DNA of 64,000 nucleotides from Paramagnetospirillum magneticum AMB-1 (GCF_000009985.1 NC_007626.1:4395943-4459942), one strand, 5' to 3'; positions 32,479-41,938 are shown, counted from the first letter of the stretch. Numbers and translations: made by a program. The notes: generated by a model from the sequence alone, not told the origin.

Positions 32479-34386
32479 ATGTGCGGCTTCGCCGGCTTTC
32501 TCGACCTGACCCGGGCCACGCCCGACCGTGAAACGGTGGTGCGCGCCATGGCCGCCACCCTTGTCCATCGCGGCCCCGACGACGACGGCGCCTGGGTGGA
32601 CGACGATGCCGGCGTCGCCCTGGGCTTTCGCCGCCTGGCCATCATCGACCTGACGCCCCAGGGCCACCAGCCCATGACGTCCCATGACGGGCGCTGGGTG
32701 ATCAGCTTCAACGGCGAGATCTACAATCACGCCGACCTGCGGGCTCGGCTGGGCGAAAGCATGGCCTGGCGCGGCCATTCCGACACCGAGGTGCTGCTGG
32801 AGGCGGTCTCCGCCTGGGGGATCGAGGCGGCCCTGGCCGCCTTCGACGGCATGTTCGCCTTCGCCCTGTGGGACCGCCGGGAGCGGGTCCTGACCCTGGC
32901 CCGCGACCGCTTCGGCGAGAAACCCCTGTACTGGGCCAAGGCCGGCGGAAGCCTGCTGTTCGGTTCGGAGCTGAAGGCGCTGCGCGCCCATCCCGCCTGG
33001 ACCGGCGGCATCGACCGCGACGCCCTGGCCCTTTACATGCGGCTGGGCTGGATTCCCGCCCCCCACACCATCCATCCCGGCGTGTTCAAGCTGGAACCCG
33101 GCCACCTGATGCGGGTGAACGGCGGCGACATCTCCGCCAAGGCCTATTGGTCGGCGGCGGACTGCGCCGCCGGGCTGGAGGACAGCTTCGCCGGCAGCGC
33201 CGAGGACGCCGCCGACCGGCTGGAGGAACTGCTGCGGGAGTCCGTGCGGCTGCGCATGCAGGCCGACGTGCCGGTGGGCGTCTTCCTGTCGGGCGGCATC
33301 GATTCCTCGGCGACCGCCGCCCTGATGAGGCAATTATCGGCCGAGCCGGTTCATTCCTTCACCATCGGCTTCGATCAGGCCGGGCTGGACGAAAGCGCCC
33401 ATGCCCGCGCCGTCGCCGACCATCTGGGCACCCTCCACACCGAGGTGAGGATCAGCGATGCCGAGGCCCTGGCCCAAGTGGCGCGCCTGCCCGTCCTCTA
33501 CGACGAGCCCTTCGCCGATGCCGCCGCCCTGCCCACCGCCCTGCTGGCCCAGGTGACCCGCAAAAGCGTCACGGTGGCGCTGTCGGGCGATGGCGCCGAC
33601 GAGTTGTTCGGCGGCTACGGCATCTACCGTTCCATTCCCAGGGACTGGCGGCGGCTGCAGGGATTGCCCGACGGCCTCCGGGCGCTGGGGGCCATGGGCG
33701 CCCGCGGGCTGGCCGGACCGGCCGAGGGGCTGGCCGCCCTGGCGGGAACGGTCCGCAAGCGCCGCAGCCATCCCGGCCACCGCCTGGGCCGCGAGGCCGA
33801 GAGGCTGGAGGCCGGCTCCCTGGCCGAGCTGCTGGGCCTGCATTATTCCCGCTGGCGCGGCATGTCCGATCTGGTGCCGGGGGCCGGGCGGGCCGAGAGC
33901 CTGTTTTCCGCCCCCACGCCCCGCCTGCACGATGACGCCCTGGCCACCATGGTGCTGGATGCCATGGGCTACCTACCCGACGATCTGTGCGTCAAGACCG
34001 ACCGCGCCACCATGGGCGCCTCGCTGGAGGCCCGCCTGCCCTTCCTGGCCCTGGACATCGCCCGCTTCGCCTGGAGCCTGCCCACGAGCCTGAAGATCGA
34101 AGGGGAGACGGGCAAGGCGGTGTTGCGCCGGGTGCTGTACCGCCTGGTGCCGCGCGCCCTGGTCGACCGCCCCAAGATGGGCTTCGAGGTGCCGCTGCGC
34201 CGCTGGCTGAACGGTCCGTTGCGCGACTGGGCCGACGACCTGCTGTCCGAGGAGAGGCTGCGCCGCCAGGGTCACCTGAACGCCGCCCTGGTCGCCCAGT
34301 GCTGGCGCGAGCACCGCTCGGGGGCCAAGAACTGGCAGAACGAGATGTGGCACGCCCTGATGTTCCAGGCCTGGCTGGAACACTGA
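32479..34386 (+). CDS. asnB: Asparagine synthetase (glutamine-hydrolysing)
   Basis: 635 residues. The N-terminal Ntn amidotransferase starts with the catalytic Cys2 (MCGFAGFLDL) and has ISFNGEIYNHADLR; the synthetase domain has the PP-loop VGVFLSGGIDSSATAALM and ALSGDGADELFGGYGIYR. It makes Asn from Asp with glutamine nitrogen, although many proteins of this length in polysaccharide clusters amidate other acids. No polysaccharide genes are adjacent, so the plain function is preferred. Confidence 0.92.
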   Translation: MCGFAGFLDLTRATPDRETVVRAMAATLVHRGPDDDGAWVDDDAGVALGFRRLAIIDLTPQGHQPMTSHDGRWVISFNGEIYNHADLRARLGESMAWRGHSDTEVLLEAVSAWGIEAALAAFDGMFAFALWDRRERVLTLARDRFGEKPLYWAKAGGSLLFGSELKALRAHPAWTGGIDRDALALYMRLGWIPAPHTIHPGVFKLEPGHLMRVNGGDISAKAYWSAADCAAGLEDSFAGSAEDAADRLEELLRESVRLRMQADVPVGVFLSGGIDSSATAALMRQLSAEPVHSFTIGFDQAGLDESAHARAVADHLGTLHTEVRISDAEALAQVARLPVLYDEPFADAAALPTALLAQVTRKSVTVALSGDGADELFGGYGIYRSIPRDWRRLQGLPDGLRALGAMGARGLAGPAEGLAALAGTVRKRRSHPGHRLGREAERLEAGSLAELLGLHYSRWRGMSDLVPGAGRAESLFSAPTPRLHDDALATMVLDAMGYLPDDLCVKTDRATMGASLEARLPFLALDIARFAWSLPTSLKIEGETGKAVLRRVLYRLVPRALVDRPKMGFEVPLRRWLNGPLRDWADDLLSEERLRRQGHLNAALVAQCWREHRSGAKNWQNEMWHALMFQAWLEH

Positions 34387-34392
34387 TCCGGA

Positions 34393-35076
34393 TCAGGAGG
34401 CGTATTCGGCCGGATCGGCCAGACCGGCCTCGGCGAAGCCCTTGAGCCGCAGGCGGCAGGAATCGCAATGGCCGCAAGCCTTGCCGTCCGGAGTGGGGTC
34501 GTAGCAGGTCGACGTGATGGAATAATCCACGCCCAGGTCCAGCCCGCGCCGGATGATCTGTCCCTTGGTCAGGTCGATCAGCGGGGTGTGGATGGTCAGC
34601 CGCGTCCCCTCCACCGCCGCCTTGGTGGCCAGATTGGCCATGGCCTCGAAGGCCTTGATATAGTCGGGGCGGCAATCGGGATAGCCGGAATAATCCACGG
34701 CGTTGACGCCGACGAAGATGTCGGCGGCGCCCAGAACCTCGGCGAAGGCCAGGGCGAAGGACAGCATGATGGTGTTGCGGGCCGGCACATAGGTGACGGG
34801 GATGCCGGCGGGGATGGCCTCGTCCAGCTCACCCTTGGGCACGGCGATATCCGAGGTCAGCGCCGAGCCGCCGAAGACCCGCAGGTCGATGTCGGCGATG
34901 CGGTGATCGCGGATGCCCAGAGCCGCCGCCACCCGCTCGGCCGCCCGGATCTCCACCGCGTGGCGCTGGCCGTAGCGGAAGGTCAGCGCCGCCGGGGCAA
35001 AGCCCTCGGCCTTGGCGATGGCCAGCACCGTGGCGGAATCAAGGCCGCCGCTGAGCAGGACGATGGCGGGCTTCAT
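34393..35076 (-). CDS. queC: 7-cyano-7-deazaguanine synthase QueC
   Basis: Converts 7-carboxy-7-deazaguanine to preQ0 in queuosine tRNA modification. 227 residues from the ATG at 35076. PP-loop IVLLSGGLDSATVLAIAKAE, YVPARNTIMLSFALA, and a C-terminal zinc site with Cys at STCYDPTPDGKACGHCDSCR. The gene starts 2 bp after the stop of the PanD-like gene. No other queuosine genes are in view. The frame stays open upstream, but that part lies in the panD region in a different frame. Confidence 0.95.
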   Translation of the reverse strand: MKPAIVLLSGGLDSATVLAIAKAEGFAPAALTFRYGQRHAVEIRAAERVAAALGIRDHRIADIDLRVFGGSALTSDIAVPKGELDEAIPAGIPVTYVPARNTIMLSFALAFAEVLGAADIFVGVNAVDYSGYPDCRPDYIKAFEAMANLATKAAVEGTRLTIHTPLIDLTKGQIIRRGLDLGVDYSITSTCYDPTPDGKACGHCDSCRLRLKGFAEAGLADPAEYAS

Positions 35077-35078
35077 GA

Positions 35079-35621
35079 CTACAGCGAGAAATGCGACGCG
35101 ATGAAGGAATCGATCTCGGCCTCGGACCAGCCCTTGGCGGCCAGATCGGACCGCAGCTTGGTGATATCCACGTTGGGCCAGGTGTGGCAGCTCTCGATGG
35201 TGTGCTTGTCGGCGTCGACGATGCGGAAGTCGTAGGGCCGCTTCTCGCTCTGGAACACGTCGTAGTACAGCACCTGATCCACGTGATTGTCGGGCAGGAA
35301 GGTCAGGATGCGTGGCTTGATGTCGTACAGCTTCTCCGGCCCGGAAATGTCGGCCGAGGCGGCAATGATCAGCTCGTCGCCCTTCTGGCAGGTGCGGGCG
35401 GCGGCGCCGTTCAGGACGCAGCAGCGCGAGCCCGGCTCGCCGAAGATGACATAGGTCGAAATGCGGGCCGCCGAGTTCTTGTTCCAGATGTCGACGAATT
35501 CCATGGGATAGATGCCGGCCATCTCGCACTGCTCGGGATCGAGGGTGATCGAGCCGTGATAATTGAGGTCGGCATTGGTAACGCGAATGCCATGCAGCTT
35601 CGCGCGAATGATCTTCATCAT
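35079..35621 (-). CDS. panD: Aspartate 1-decarboxylase-like protein with C-terminal extension
   Basis: PanD makes beta-alanine for pantothenate and CoA. The N-terminal ~125 residues match: KLHGIRVTNADLNYHGSITL with the Gly-Ser self-cleavage site that forms the pyruvoyl group, ARISTYVIFGEPGS with the Arg, Thr and Tyr of the active site, and VLNGAAARTCQKGDELIIAA. The protein is 180 residues, ~50 longer than usual, ending in a domain (RPYDFRIVDADKHTIESCHT) I do not recognise. The start is 35621 or the adjacent ATG at 35618. It is 2 bp from queC. Confidence 0.8.
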   Translation of the reverse strand: MMKIIRAKLHGIRVTNADLNYHGSITLDPEQCEMAGIYPMEFVDIWNKNSAARISTYVIFGEPGSRCCVLNGAAARTCQKGDELIIAASADISGPEKLYDIKPRILTFLPDNHVDQVLYYDVFQSEKRPYDFRIVDADKHTIESCHTWPNVDITKLRSDLAAKGWSEAEIDSFIASHFSL

Positions 35622-35808
35622 GGGACACCGGAACAAACTTGCAGCATTGGGCAGTGACGTAAACGCACTGGGGCCTGTTCCGCAACACCTTATTCGCGTC
35701 AAGGGGTGTGGACCGCGAGGGGTGGGGGGCTGATTCGGCGCTTGACGCCCTCATGCGCGCTGTCGTTTGCTGGAGCTTCCGCACTTGCTCAGTAGGATCA
35801 TCCCGCCC

Positions 35809-37176
35809 ATGTCCGCACCCGCCAAGCCCAGCGGCGAACCCATCGCCGGCAAGCACCAGCTGGTCGAGTACCTGGAATCCGGGTGCAAGCCGAAGGATGC
35901 CTGGCGCATCGGCACCGAGCACGAGAAGTTCGGCTTCTCGCTCGACGACCTGAAGCCGGTGCCCTATGGCGGCGACAAGGGCATCAAGGCCATGCTCGAC
36001 GGGCTGGTGGGCCTGGGCTGGGAGCCGGTGTTCGAGGGCGACAACGTCATCGCCCTGCACGATTACTGCGGCGCCGCCATCAGCCTGGAGCCGGGCGGGC
36101 AGTTGGAACTGTCGGGCGGCCTTCTGGACAACATCCACCAGACCGCCGCCGAGGTCACCCATCACCTGGCCCAGGTCAAGCACGTGGCCCAGCATCTGGG
36201 CATCGGCTTCCTGGGGGTCGGCTTCCAGCCCAAGTGGAGCAAGGATGACACGCCCTGGATGCCCAAGGGCCGCTACGTGATCATGCGGCGCTACATGCCC
36301 GAGGTGGGCACCAAGGGCCTGGACATGATGCTGCGCACCTGCACGGTGCAGGTGAACCTGGACTTCGCCTCGGAAGCCGACATGGTGAAGAAGCTGCGCG
36401 TCTCGCTGGCGCTGCAGCCCATCGCCACCGCCCTATTCGCCGCCTCGCCCTTCGTGGACGGCAAGCCTTCGGGCTTCATCTCGGCGCGGGGCGACGTGTG
36501 GACCGACACTGACCGCTACCGCACCGGCGGCCTGCCCTTCGCCTTCGACGAGGGCATGGGGTTCGAGCGCTATGTGGACTGGATGCTGGACGTCCCCATG
36601 TACTTCGTCTATCGCGACGGCAAGTACATCGACGCGGCGGGCCAGAGCTTCCGGGACTTCATGGCGGGCAAGCTGCCCGCCTTTCCCGGCCAGCTGCCCA
36701 CCATGGGCGACTGGGCCGACCACCTGACCACCGCCTTTCCCGATGTGCGGCTCAAGAAGTTCCTGGAGATGCGCGGTGCCGATGCCGGCCCCTGGCGGCG
36801 CCTCTGTGCCCTGCCCGCCCTATGGACCGGCCTGCTTTACGACGATACCGCCCTCGACGGCGCCTGGGAGCTGGTCAAGGACTGGACCGCCGAGCAGCGC
36901 GAGGCCCTGCGCGCCACCGTCCCCGCCCGGGGACTGGCCGCCACTATCCATGGCCGCAGCGTGCGCGAGGTGGCCGCCGACATGCTGAGCCTGGCCTCGG
37001 CCGGATTGAAGGCCCGCGGCCGCCTCAACGATTCGGGCCGCGACGAGACCATCTACCTCGACCCCATCGAATCCGTGGTCAAGACCGGCAAGACCGCATC
37101 GGAAGAGATGCTGGACGCCTTCCACACCCGTTGGCGGGGCTCGATCGATCCTATCTTCAGGGAATACGCCTACTAG
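35809..37176 (+). CDS. gshA: Glutamate-cysteine ligase, plant/alphaproteobacterial type
   Basis: First step of glutathione synthesis. 455 residues from the ATG at 35809; an in-frame start at 35767 lacks homology. The sequences RIGTEHEKFGF, GLLDNIHQTAAEV and RGSIDPIF near the C-terminus, and the overall length, fit the GCS2 class found in plants and alphaproteobacteria rather than the enterobacterial GshA. It stands alone and is followed immediately by insertion-sequence DNA. Confidence 0.94.
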   Translation: MSAPAKPSGEPIAGKHQLVEYLESGCKPKDAWRIGTEHEKFGFSLDDLKPVPYGGDKGIKAMLDGLVGLGWEPVFEGDNVIALHDYCGAAISLEPGGQLELSGGLLDNIHQTAAEVTHHLAQVKHVAQHLGIGFLGVGFQPKWSKDDTPWMPKGRYVIMRRYMPEVGTKGLDMMLRTCTVQVNLDFASEADMVKKLRVSLALQPIATALFAASPFVDGKPSGFISARGDVWTDTDRYRTGGLPFAFDEGMGFERYVDWMLDVPMYFVYRDGKYIDAAGQSFRDFMAGKLPAFPGQLPTMGDWADHLTTAFPDVRLKKFLEMRGADAGPWRRLCALPALWTGLLYDDTALDGAWELVKDWTAEQREALRATVPARGLAATIHGRSVREVAADMLSLASAGLKARGRLNDSGRDETIYLDPIESVVKTGKTASEEMLDAFHTRWRGSIDPIFREYAY

Positions 37177-38112
37177 AGCATTTTCCGCTCAATCGCGGTC
37201 ACAACCGGCAGCGGCGAAGTAGTTCAGGCATTCGGCCGGTGTGAAGAGATCGATACCCCTGGCGATGGCAGTCCAGAGGTCGTCCTTGGTCCTGGCCGCG
37301 ACCTTCTTGAGGAAGCTCTTGAACTTCGAGAAGACCATCTCGATGGGGTTGAAGTCAGGGCTGTATGGCGGCAAGAAGTACAACTTTGCCCCCGTTGCCT
37401 CGATGGCAGCACGCACGGCGGTGAGTTTGTGGGCGGGCAGGTTATCCATGACCACGACGTCGTCCTGCGACAGCGTCGGCGCCAGGACCTGCTCGACATA
37501 GGCCAGAAAGGCGGGACCATTCATGGCGCCATCCAGGACCATGGGCGCCGTCATGCCACTCAGCCTGAGGGCGCCGACGAAGGTCGTTGTCTTCCAATGT
37601 CCGTGCGGCACCGGCGCCCGGCACCGCTCGCCACGTAGCGCCCGGCCCCGCAGCCGGGCCATCTTGGTCGAGGCGCCAGTCTCATCGATGAAGACCAGGC
37701 GCTCAGGGGCGAGATCGGGCTGAATCTCGAACCACGCCTGCCGTCGCCGCAGAACATCAGGCCGCTGCGGCTCGCTTGCGTGCGCCGTTTTTTTTGAACG
37801 TCATGTCGTGGCGGTCCAGCAGGCGCCATACGGAGCTGTGGGCGACCCGCAGCCCGTGCGTCACCTCCAGGTGGGCCACGATCTCCATCAGGGTGATGTC
37901 CGGCGTCTTGTCGATCAGGCCCAGGATTTCCTCGACATGGGCTTCCATCCGGTGCGAGTGCCGGTCACCGCCAATAGGCTTGGGGTCGGCAAGCCCCTCC
38001 TGGCGCCAGCGGCTCATCCATTTGATCGCCGTCGAGGCAGCCACCCCAAAGCGCTTTGCCGCTAAACGGCAGGATTGCCCATTCTCCACGGCGGCTATCA
38101 GGCGTTGGCGCA
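37175..38112 (-). mobile_element. Truncated IS630-family element
   Basis: It begins right at the gshA stop (target-like TA, then GAGCATTTTCCGCTCAATCG). It ends abruptly inside the transposase 5' end, where sequence switches to an integrase fragment at 38112. The right terminal repeat is missing, so only one end can be placed and the copy is presumably immobile. Confidence 0.75.
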
Positions 38113-38122
38113 GAAGCGCCAC
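37189..38122 (-). pseudogene. IS630 transposase, two overlapping frames, 5' truncated
   Basis: Frame 1 (38122-37757) has the helix-turn-helix part LRQRLIAAVENGQSCRLAAK and ends after DRHDMTFKKNG. Frame 2 (to 37189) has the DDE domain: VFIDETGAST, DDVVVMDNLPAHK and LPPYSPDFNPIEMVFSK. The frames join at a run of eight A (about 37791-37798), the slippery sequence IS630 elements use for programmed frameshifting. The usual first ~10 residues are missing, and the apparent GTG start lies in foreign integrase sequence, so the gene is truncated. Confidence 0.85.
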
Positions 38123-38172
38123 AAGATCGGGCGCTCCGACGTGCTGTCATATGATGCAGCCCGGCAGGAGGC
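38112..38172 (+). pseudogene. 61-bp fragment of a tyrosine integrase gene
   Basis: 56 of 61 bases match 47633-47693 in the intact integrase, and all five differences are synonymous (RHKIGRSDVLSYDAARQEA in both). It is bounded on the left by the broken IS630 and on the right by the RepA remnant. It is the remains of the integrase of a second, older element. Confidence 0.85.
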
Positions 38173-38173
38173 C

Positions 38174-38683
38174 ATGCCCATCACCGATAGCGGCGAAGTC
38201 TGGTGGAGTGACGTCGCGCCATCGCAACGCGCCCTGTATGGCAGTTACGTCGTTCTGGGCGAGGCGTTCTTCCGCGCCATTACCTCCAATCCCGTGCCGG
38301 TGGATCGGCGCGCCTTGAAGGCGCTTCGGCGCAGCCCCCTTGCACTCGATCTCTACGCATGGGCAACCCATCGGGTCTATGAACTCGGCAGCGAGGGCGC
38401 TTTCATTCCCTGGTCGGGCCTTCGTCGCCAGATCGGTGCGGCCTATTCCGATCCCAAGAATTTCCAGAAAGCAGCGAAACAGGCACTCCGGAAAGTGGCT
38501 TCGGTCTATCTCGGCTTTCGCTACTCCTGCGAACTTGGAGGCATCCGCATTCTGCTCGGCAGCACAACAGCGGTGCCGTCGAATAAGTCGGGGAAAAGTT
38601 CGCATATCCACGGTGAAACGGTACCCCGGCCCACAGCAGCCCCACCAAAGGCCAGGGGAGTTACCCCCAGATCGAGACGGTGA
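38174..38683 (+). pseudogene. Truncated plasmid replication initiator (RepA_C type)
   Basis: From the ATG at 38174, 169 residues. The segment NPVPVDRRALKALRRSPLAL, then DLYAWATHRVYELG and IPWSGLRRQIGAAYSDPKNF, is the conserved core of plasmid-encoded RepA proteins. Intact family members are longer at the N-terminus, so this copy is truncated and now fused in frame to the integrase fragment. Iteron-like repeats overlap and follow its 3' end, as expected of a plasmid origin. It indicates past plasmid integration. Confidence 0.7.
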
Positions 38684-38717
38684 AACGGTACCCGTGAAGG
38701 ACGGTGAAGTGGTACTC
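38610..38717. repeat. Three iteron-like direct repeats (possible plasmid origin remnant)
   Basis: ACGGTGAAACGGTACCC at 38610-38626 and 38677-38693 (identical), and a variant ACGGTGAAGTGGTACTC at 38701-38717. They overlap and follow the end of the RepA remnant, the position of Rep-binding iterons. Confidence 0.55.
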
Positions 38718-39264
38718 CGCCCTATATACACCCCTATAGAATCTCTTCCTGTTGTTGGCGCCCGGCTTTGTGGACAAGCCGGGTTGCTCGGCAGGACGCG
38801 GATGCAGGCATCGGGAGGACGGGCCTTCCGCGCGCCCCAGGCATCCCGATGCGGCACCGATGGGGGGTGTGCAGCGCCCCGGCAAAGTGCCGGACGGAAC
38901 CTCCGTCTGGCCGCCCTTCGGGCAGGAACAAGCCCGCTCTCTCTGCGAGCCGAAATACCTCGGGGGTTTGGGGGCTGGCCCCCATCTGCCGGAAGCGGAT
39001 TTCGACGCCCCCGGTTTGGACGCGACAGAATCGGCCTTGGGCGTGGCCTTTTCTCCCGTGGACGCGCCGTCACCCCCCCTTGGACGCGCTCGGGCGCGGC
39101 ATGCGCGCAGGCTCCCTCCAATCTCCAAGGCTTCTGCGGCTCTCGCCACAGCCATACACAAGGCAGGATACGCACTTTGTCGCACACCTGGGGCACAAAC
39201 CCGGGCTTGCGACAAAGCGCAGGGCTTGGAGCGCCCGCCTCCGGCGGCTTGAAGGAGGCAGGAC
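38718..39264. other. 547-bp stretch without a supported gene
   Basis: Several long open frames exist on both strands (up to ~166 codons), but their composition (Pro/Arg/Gly-rich, no recognised motif) is that of GC-rich non-coding DNA. A hairpin CCCGGCTT-N7-AAGCCGGG lies at 38761-38783. It probably belongs to the plasmid-derived segment. A ribosome site for the next gene (GGAGG) is at its right end. Confidence 0.5.
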
Positions 39265-39570
39265 ATGACACGTTTCACAAGGGCCAGTCGGATCAATGTC
39301 CGAGTTGAGACCGGCCTCCGCCAAGCGGTTGAGGCCGTAGCAGCCGACATGAAGTGTTCGCCATCCGTGGCCGCCCGCCACCTCTTGGCCGAGGCCCTCG
39401 CTTATCGCCGCGCCGAGGCCATGGATGAAAAGCCGGGATCGGCGGCAAAGGCGCTGGGCCGCATTGCCGCGTGCGAGATACGACGGCGAAACGACTACAC
39501 CATCTGGGGAATGTCCGAGGACGTACGGCGCATTCTCGAATCCATGGGGATTCGAAAGCCGAAGGTGTGA
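39265..39570 (+). CDS. Small hypothetical protein, possible ribbon-helix-helix
   Basis: 101 residues. The ATG is 7 nt after GAAGGAGG, a strong ribosome site. The opening (RINVRVETGLRQAVEAVAAD, then SPSVAARHLLAEALAYRRAE) has the strand-helix-helix look of RHH DNA-binding proteins such as antitoxins or plasmid copy regulators. The C-terminus is basic. Lying near the RepA remnant, it could be a plasmid maintenance gene. No confident family. Confidence 0.6.
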   Translation: MTRFTRASRINVRVETGLRQAVEAVAADMKCSPSVAARHLLAEALAYRRAEAMDEKPGSAAKALGRIAACEIRRRNDYTIWGMSEDVRRILESMGIRKPKV

Positions 39571-39634
39571 CCTCACCCCTGTCATCCGTCTTCAAAGACA
39601 TTCCAGCCGTGCTGCTGAAATGGATGCGCTGTTC

Positions 39635-40789
39635 TCAGGAGGCGCCCCAGACACCCCGCCGGTTCTCCCGCGCCAACGCTTCGGCATTGCGGATGAAATC
39701 TGGGGCGTTGGCGGCGGCCTTGGCGAAACCGGAAAGGGCGAAGACCTCGGCGATATCGAGGCCTTTGGCGAGCGAGATGCAGCGCCAGCCGCCGACCGGC
39801 GCCATATAGCACTTCACATTTCCCGCCTGAGCCAAATACGTACGGGCAAAGGCTTTGGCTTCCGGCAAATCGACGGGGCGCAGGCCTGTCAGGGGTAGAC
39901 GCTGACCATTCACGCTGAGGGTGGCGGTATCCAGAATGTCCGGCACGCCCGTGATGGTTTGCGGCGTCTTTGGCGGAGCCGAAGCTGGCGGCTTTACGGC
40001 GGCGGCTGGCTGCGTTGCGGGTGGGCTTGCCGGAATAAGCCGAGGGACAAGAACAGCCGCCAAAGCGACAACCAAACTGGTGGCGATGGTCAGCCCGGCG
40101 ATCTTCACGATGGCGGGGCGCTTATTGGGCGGCGGCTGGAATGATGTGGGCGCCGTTTCTTCCTCCGGCTCCACAAGGGCCGGCTCCACCACAACATGCT
40201 GACGCCCATACAACTCGATGATGGAGGTAACCCCGGCGGATTCGAGCGGCTTATAGCCCTCGCCCGAAGCCATGGCCTTTTCCATCATCTCGGCAATACG
40301 AGTGCCGATCACCGCCATGTCGTTCTCGAACAGGAAATGCTCGGTCTTCGGTTCCAGAACAGCCTCGGCGTTGGACGGGCGCGGGGTGTGAGGCAGGATC
40401 ACCAGCGGCGTTATGGCAAAAAAGCCGCCAACCGATGAATGGGCCTTCCAGTCGGAGACAAAGGACATCCCCGCCCCAACCGCTTGGTGATAGGGATTCT
40501 TGATGGAGGCAGGCTGGCCGGCGGAACGGGTGGTGCTTGTCCACTTGCGCCGGCTGTCCATGGGATTGCCGAGCGTAACGGCCCCGCCCTTGACCTCGAT
40601 TACCACCACTCCGAAGCGAGGGTGGAGGACCAGAAAGTCGATCTCACGGGGCTGGCTGCCCAGAGTGCCAATGGACCACAGGACAGTAAAGTCGCCGCTC
40701 AATTGCCGTTCCAGCGCGTGGAAGACGGCGCGCTCGGCCCCGGCCTCCCGCCCTACTTCGGAAAACGACGCAGGAATCATCTTCGCCAT
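39635..40789 (-). CDS. Membrane NERD nuclease with C-terminal SNase-like domain
   Basis: 384 residues from the ATG at 40789. An N-terminal NERD domain (SIGTLGSQPREIDFLVLHPR, VVVIEVKGGAV) carries the D...ExK nuclease pattern. About residue 240 is a single membrane helix (IAGLTIATSLVVALAAVLVP), then a Pro/Ala linker, and a ~100-residue C-terminal domain like a thermonuclease fold (DTATLSVNGQRLPLTGLRPV ... NAEALARENRRGVWGAS). That domain is almost identical in the next gene. The typical catalytic Arg/Asp set of SNase is not obvious, so it may bind rather than cut. Confidence 0.8.
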   Translation of the reverse strand: MAKMIPASFSEVGREAGAERAVFHALERQLSGDFTVLWSIGTLGSQPREIDFLVLHPRFGVVVIEVKGGAVTLGNPMDSRRKWTSTTRSAGQPASIKNPYHQAVGAGMSFVSDWKAHSSVGGFFAITPLVILPHTPRPSNAEAVLEPKTEHFLFENDMAVIGTRIAEMMEKAMASGEGYKPLESAGVTSIIELYGRQHVVVEPALVEPEEETAPTSFQPPPNKRPAIVKIAGLTIATSLVVALAAVLVPRLIPASPPATQPAAAVKPPASAPPKTPQTITGVPDILDTATLSVNGQRLPLTGLRPVDLPEAKAFARTYLAQAGNVKCYMAPVGGWRCISLAKGLDIAEVFALSGFAKAAANAPDFIRNAEALARENRRGVWGAS

Positions 40790-40811
40790 CGGACGCACTC
40801 CGCCGCTTTGC

Positions 40812-41900
40812 TTACGAAGCGCCCCAGACGCCCCGCCGGTTTTCCCGCGCCATACCCTCGGCGTTGCGGATGAAGTCGGGTGCATTGGCGGCGGCCTTGG
40901 CGAAGCCGGACAGGGCGAAGACCTCGGCGATATCCAGTCCCTTGGACTGCGACACACAGCGCCAGCCGCCGACCGGGGCCTGTTCGCACGTCACCCCTCC
41001 CGCCTGTTCCAGGTAGGAGCGGGCGGCGGCGGCGGCTTGGGGCATTTCCACCGGGCGCAGGCCCGCCAGGGGCAGGCGCTGTCCGTTCACGCTGAGAGTG
41101 GCTGTATCGAGAATCTCGGGGATGCCGGAATGGCTGGCGGGAATTTGCTTGGCCGGCGCGATCACGGCGGCGGGAACGACCGGGGCCAGCTTCTGAATCT
41201 GGGGCTGTAAAGTTGTGGCGGGAATGGTCGCCGAGGGGGAGGACGAGTTGAACAGTTTCGGCCCCAGGAACGCCACAGCCAGGACCAGAGGAATGCCGAC
41301 GGCAAGGCCAATCTTCAACCCGCTGCTCAGTTGCGGGCCATGGCTGACCGGGGCGGGGCGATCATCCGAGCGGACATTCAGGATCGTGTCGGAGCCGCTG
41401 GGCGCGGCGGGCTGGCCCAAGGTGGGCTCGGATCGCGCCGGCCGGCAGGCGAGGCCGTCGAGTTCACGCAAAGCCGCCCGGTGCTGCAATTCCTGCGCGG
41501 CGGCCACCGAAACACACCGCTTGCCAACGGGATTGAAGACCGTGCCCGTGGCCTTGGCCACCACGATGGCCAGCGGTATGCCGATGATGGTGCAGCACAG
41601 GAGGAACGCCTGAACCACCATAGCGGCGGCCAGGAGCAGCCCGAAGGGGAACCACAGGATCATGATGATCCAGGAATAGGCCTTCCACAGCCCGATCTCG
41701 GCGCCGGGCTCCAGGTCGCTGTCGCGCACCATGGCCCGCCCGAACGGCCCCAGATAGAACTTGCCCAACTCCATCAGGCCGAGCCCCAGAGGGGCGCCCA
41801 CCACAGTAACCGTGAACAGCAGGCCGATCAGATAGGTGATGGCGGCATTGATGAACCCGAGGAACGGGAAGTGCCACAGAATGTTGCCGAGCGTCCTCAT
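40812..41900 (-). CDS. YccF-type membrane protein with the same SNase-like domain
   Basis: 362 residues. The first ~130 hold two YccF/DUF307 units (GNILWHFPFLGFINAAITYL and LLCCTIIGIPLAIVVAKATG). Then a polar linker, a third membrane helix (IGLAVGIPLVLAVAFLGPKL), a Pro-rich spacer and the SNase-like C-terminal domain shared with the NERD protein (KGLDIAEVFALSGFAKAAAN identical). The two genes are 22 bp apart on one strand, so they probably work together at the membrane. Confidence 0.8.
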   Translation of the reverse strand: MRTLGNILWHFPFLGFINAAITYLIGLLFTVTVVGAPLGLGLMELGKFYLGPFGRAMVRDSDLEPGAEIGLWKAYSWIIMILWFPFGLLLAAAMVVQAFLLCCTIIGIPLAIVVAKATGTVFNPVGKRCVSVAAAQELQHRAALRELDGLACRPARSEPTLGQPAAPSGSDTILNVRSDDRPAPVSHGPQLSSGLKIGLAVGIPLVLAVAFLGPKLFNSSSPSATIPATTLQPQIQKLAPVVPAAVIAPAKQIPASHSGIPEILDTATLSVNGQRLPLAGLRPVEMPQAAAAARSYLEQAGGVTCEQAPVGGWRCVSQSKGLDIAEVFALSGFAKAAANAPDFIRNAEGMARENRRGVWGAS

Positions 41901-41938
41901 TTCCGCCTCCTCGCGGGCTAGGTCCTAGACGGGAAGCC

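Noticed and set aside
30792..32711. 639-codon minus-strand open frame
   Set aside because: Antisense to the TPR-methyltransferase gene; no recognisable domain.
38340..39308. 322-codon frame and several overlapping ones in the plasmid-derived stretch
   Set aside because: Pro/Arg/Gly-rich, overlap each other on both strands, and no start context or family match; treated as non-coding.
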